51,499 nt of DNA from Paracoccaceae bacterium (lineage in GTDB: Bacteria; Pseudomonadota; Alphaproteobacteria; Rhodobacterales; Rhodobacteraceae): positions 1 to 51,499 of the forward strand of contig NVUX02000041.1 of the NCBI GenBank assembly GCA_002402045.2, written 5' to 3'. The position numbers were made by a program, and so were the translations under genes. The notes under the pieces were generated by a model. It saw nothing but the letters and a program-made list of their open reading frames with translations, ran no database searches and had not been told where the DNA came from. Below are positions 50,160 to 51,499 of this stretch, piece by piece. How positions within the stretch are numbered: position 1 is the first letter of the stretch; the number at the start of each line of letters is the position of its first letter.

Positions 50160-50591
50160 ATGACCCATATTCTCATCCTCAATGGCCCCAATCTCAATTT
50201 GCTCGGCACCCGCCAGCCCGAGACCTATGGCACCATCACCCTGAGCGACATCGAATCCATGTGTGCACGCGAAGCCGGCCAGCTCGGCGTTACCTTTGAA
50301 TTTGAACAAAGCAACCACGAAGGCGCCCTGATTGACCACATTCACGATACCAAAGCGCAGGGCATTATTCTCAATGCAGGGGCATACACCCACACGTCCA
50401 TAGCGATTATGGACGCCCTGAGTTCGGTTAACAAACCCGTGTTAGAGCTGCATCTGAGCAATGTATACCAGCGCGAGGATTTCCGGCAGCATTCCTATAT
50501 TTCAAAGGTTGCCTTTGCCATGATTTGTGGCCTTGGCGCCAGCGGATACCCGATAGCCATGCGCGCCATGAGCGAGCATCTGGCACTTTAG
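50160..50591 (+). CDS. aroQ: Type II 3-dehydroquinate dehydratase
   Basis: Third step of the shikimate pathway. Length 143 is normal for the dodecameric type II enzyme. Motifs: ILNGPNLNLLGTRQPETYG with catalytic Tyr23, SNHEGALIDHIHD, GIILNAGAYTHTSIAIMDAL and ELHLSNVYQREDFRQHSYIS with the conserved His and Arg. The ATG at 50160 starts the conserved text; a 28-residue upstream extension is not supported and no strong ribosome-binding site is seen. Its stop overlaps the next start by one base. Confidence 0.95.
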   Translation: MTHILILNGPNLNLLGTRQPETYGTITLSDIESMCAREAGQLGVTFEFEQSNHEGALIDHIHDTKAQGIILNAGAYTHTSIAIMDALSSVNKPVLELHLSNVYQREDFRQHSYISKVAFAMICGLGASGYPIAMRAMSEHLAL

Positions 50592-51316
50592 TGGAGCTAC
50601 TTGCCTACTTCTATATTGGCCTCGCCGCCTTTCTTGTTGGCTTTACAAAAACCTCGGTGGGGGGCGTTGGCATTCTCGCAGTGCTGCTTATGGCGCTCGC
50701 CATACCCGGCCCCGCCTCTCCCGGTGTGCTTTTGCCAATGCTCATTGCCGCCGACATCATGGCCGTCTTTTATTATCGCCGCGCCTGCCAATGGGGGATA
50801 TTACTGCGCTTAGTGCCGCCAGCAATTCTGGGTGTGGCCTTGGCCTGGTGGTTCCTCTCGGCCACATCCGGATATAATTTCACCAAACTCATCGGTTGGG
50901 TAATTCTGGTCATGCTGGCGCTAGACATCCTACTTACAGACGGATTGCGCGCCTTAGTGCGTGGCAGGCTGCTCACGAGCATCATTGGCGCCATGGCGGG
51001 CGCGGCCTCCATGATCGCCAATGCCGCCGGGCCGATTTTTGGCATTTACCTTTTGCAATTAGGGCTAAACAAATCTGAGTTCATTGGCACACGAAGTTGG
51101 TTTTTCTTGTTGATCAACCTGATCAAACTCCCCTTTGCCATTGGCCTTGGCATTACCACCAGTCAGTCGCTTACCCTAAATTTATATTACCTGCCGCTTA
51201 TTTTGCTCGGCGCATACCTCGGAAAACAACTCATTTCCTATATCAATCTCAATCTCTTCAAAACCCTGATCCGCGCCGCAGTGCTGCTTGCAGCCATGCG
51301 CTTGATCCTCGGGTGA
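50591..51316 (+). CDS. TauE/SafE-family sulfite/organosulfonate exporter-type permease
   Basis: A 241-residue inner-membrane protein with about eight hydrophobic segments in two halves. Family text: LAAFLVGFTKTSVGGVGILA near the N-terminus and AGAASMIANAAGPIFGIYLL in the second half, the duplicated TauE/SafE motif. It starts at a GTG that overlaps the aroQ stop by one base. Substrates in the family include sulfite, sulfoacetate and other organic anions; none can be chosen here. Confidence 0.85.
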   Translation: MELLAYFYIGLAAFLVGFTKTSVGGVGILAVLLMALAIPGPASPGVLLPMLIAADIMAVFYYRRACQWGILLRLVPPAILGVALAWWFLSATSGYNFTKLIGWVILVMLALDILLTDGLRALVRGRLLTSIIGAMAGAASMIANAAGPIFGIYLLQLGLNKSEFIGTRSWFFLLINLIKLPFAIGLGITTSQSLTLNLYYLPLILLGAYLGKQLISYINLNLFKTLIRAAVLLAAMRLILG

Positions 51317-51381
51317 AAAAACTTTCGCATTTTGTCAAAATACCGCTTGCGCCCAACCCCTCCCGCTAATAATAAGTCCGC

Positions 51382-51480
51382 ACAAAGAGAGCGATGCGCC
51401 CTTCGTCTATCGGTTAGGACGTCAGGTTTTCAACCTGAAAAGAGGGGTTCGATTCCCCTAGGGCGTACCACTCTCTTTGT
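51382..51480. repeat. 10-bp inverted repeat enclosing tRNA-Glu
   Basis: ACAAAGAGAG (51382-51391) and CTCTCTTTGT (51471-51480) are perfectly complementary. The right arm starts directly after the encoded CCA; the left arm ends four bases before the tRNA 5' end. In the precursor these arms would form a helix stacked beyond the acceptor stem. Confidence 0.75.
51396..51470 (+). tRNA. tRNA-Glu (anticodon UUC)
   Basis: Plus-strand cloverleaf starting GCGCCCTTCGTCTATCGGTT. The anticodon arm TCAGG-TTTTCAA-CCTGA gives anticodon TTC. The T arm is GAGGGG-TTCGATT-CCCCT. The acceptor strands GCGCCCT and AGGGCGT pair with a G:U at the first position. ACCA is encoded at the end. It reads GAA and GAG. Confidence 0.95.
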
Positions 51481-51499
51481 TAATCTCCCCTTGAATTCA

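Noticed and set aside
1-51499. CRISPR array, prophage or secretion-system locus
   Set aside because: No regularly spaced repeats with unique spacers, cas genes, phage structural genes or secretion ATPase genes were found; the GC-arm elements are dispersed and not in arrays.

Overview
The window reads as a piece of an alphaproteobacterial chromosome, most likely of the Rhodobacterales/Roseobacter type. The basis is gene content: a hom-glpX-recJ run, a DUF6456/DUF6477 pair, an MttB-family methyltransferase, a DnaA-like Hda next to ppk and ppx, a class I PHA synthase, a short proline-tRNA ligase and an aminoethylphosphonate-type ABC transporter. Base composition is moderately GC-rich. Most of the window is compact housekeeping chromosome with many short gene overlaps.

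Left edge (1-1.8 kb) is the accessory part. An IS3-family element, cut by the window edge, has inserted into a gene for an HSP90-like ATP-binding protein, whose C-terminal remnant survives. The transposase orfB is broken only by two 38-41 bp hairpin insertions that share flanks but have different, self-complementary stems. An intact tRNA-Leu(UAA) and a degraded 5' half of a second tRNA-Leu follow, as expected at an island boundary.

1.8-6 kb (minus strand): a three-gene ABC importer of the AepXVW / ferric-type family, probably for 2-aminoethylphosphonate, with a hairpin after the binding-protein gene. 6-16 kb: lon, a TPR protein, a VOC protein, tgt, a DUF59 Fe-S factor, a SatD-like/DUF3307 pair, sufA, two TfoX N-domain proteins and tpiA. 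16-24.5 kb: DUF6456/DUF6477, an MttB-family protein, guaA, a YdcF-type protein, an ABM-domain protein, a DMT exporter, a YqeY protein and carA. 24.5-32 kb: a glycosyltransferase fused to a predicted c-di-GMP-binding MshEN domain, a GntR regulator, a HAD nucleotidase, a UbiH-type hydroxylase, lolD-lolC and proS. 32-42.5 kb: an AI-2E transporter-hda-ppk-ppx operon, nadK, glyA, a HAD phosphatase, an outer-membrane protein and a TetR regulator. 42.5 kb to the end: phaC, a lipoprotein, an RraB-type protein, hom, glpX, recJ, aroQ, a TauE permease and tRNA-Glu.

The most striking non-coding feature of the housekeeping part is a family of about ten intergenic elements, each 46-48 nt long from arm to arm, with 8-nt arms (GCGGCGCG / CGCGCCGC), conserved flanks and a variable centre. 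They usually lie just downstream of genes. Two sites carry facing pairs that could form longer alternative stems. I do not recognise this family.

All calls are from reading the sequence and remembered family features; no database search was run.
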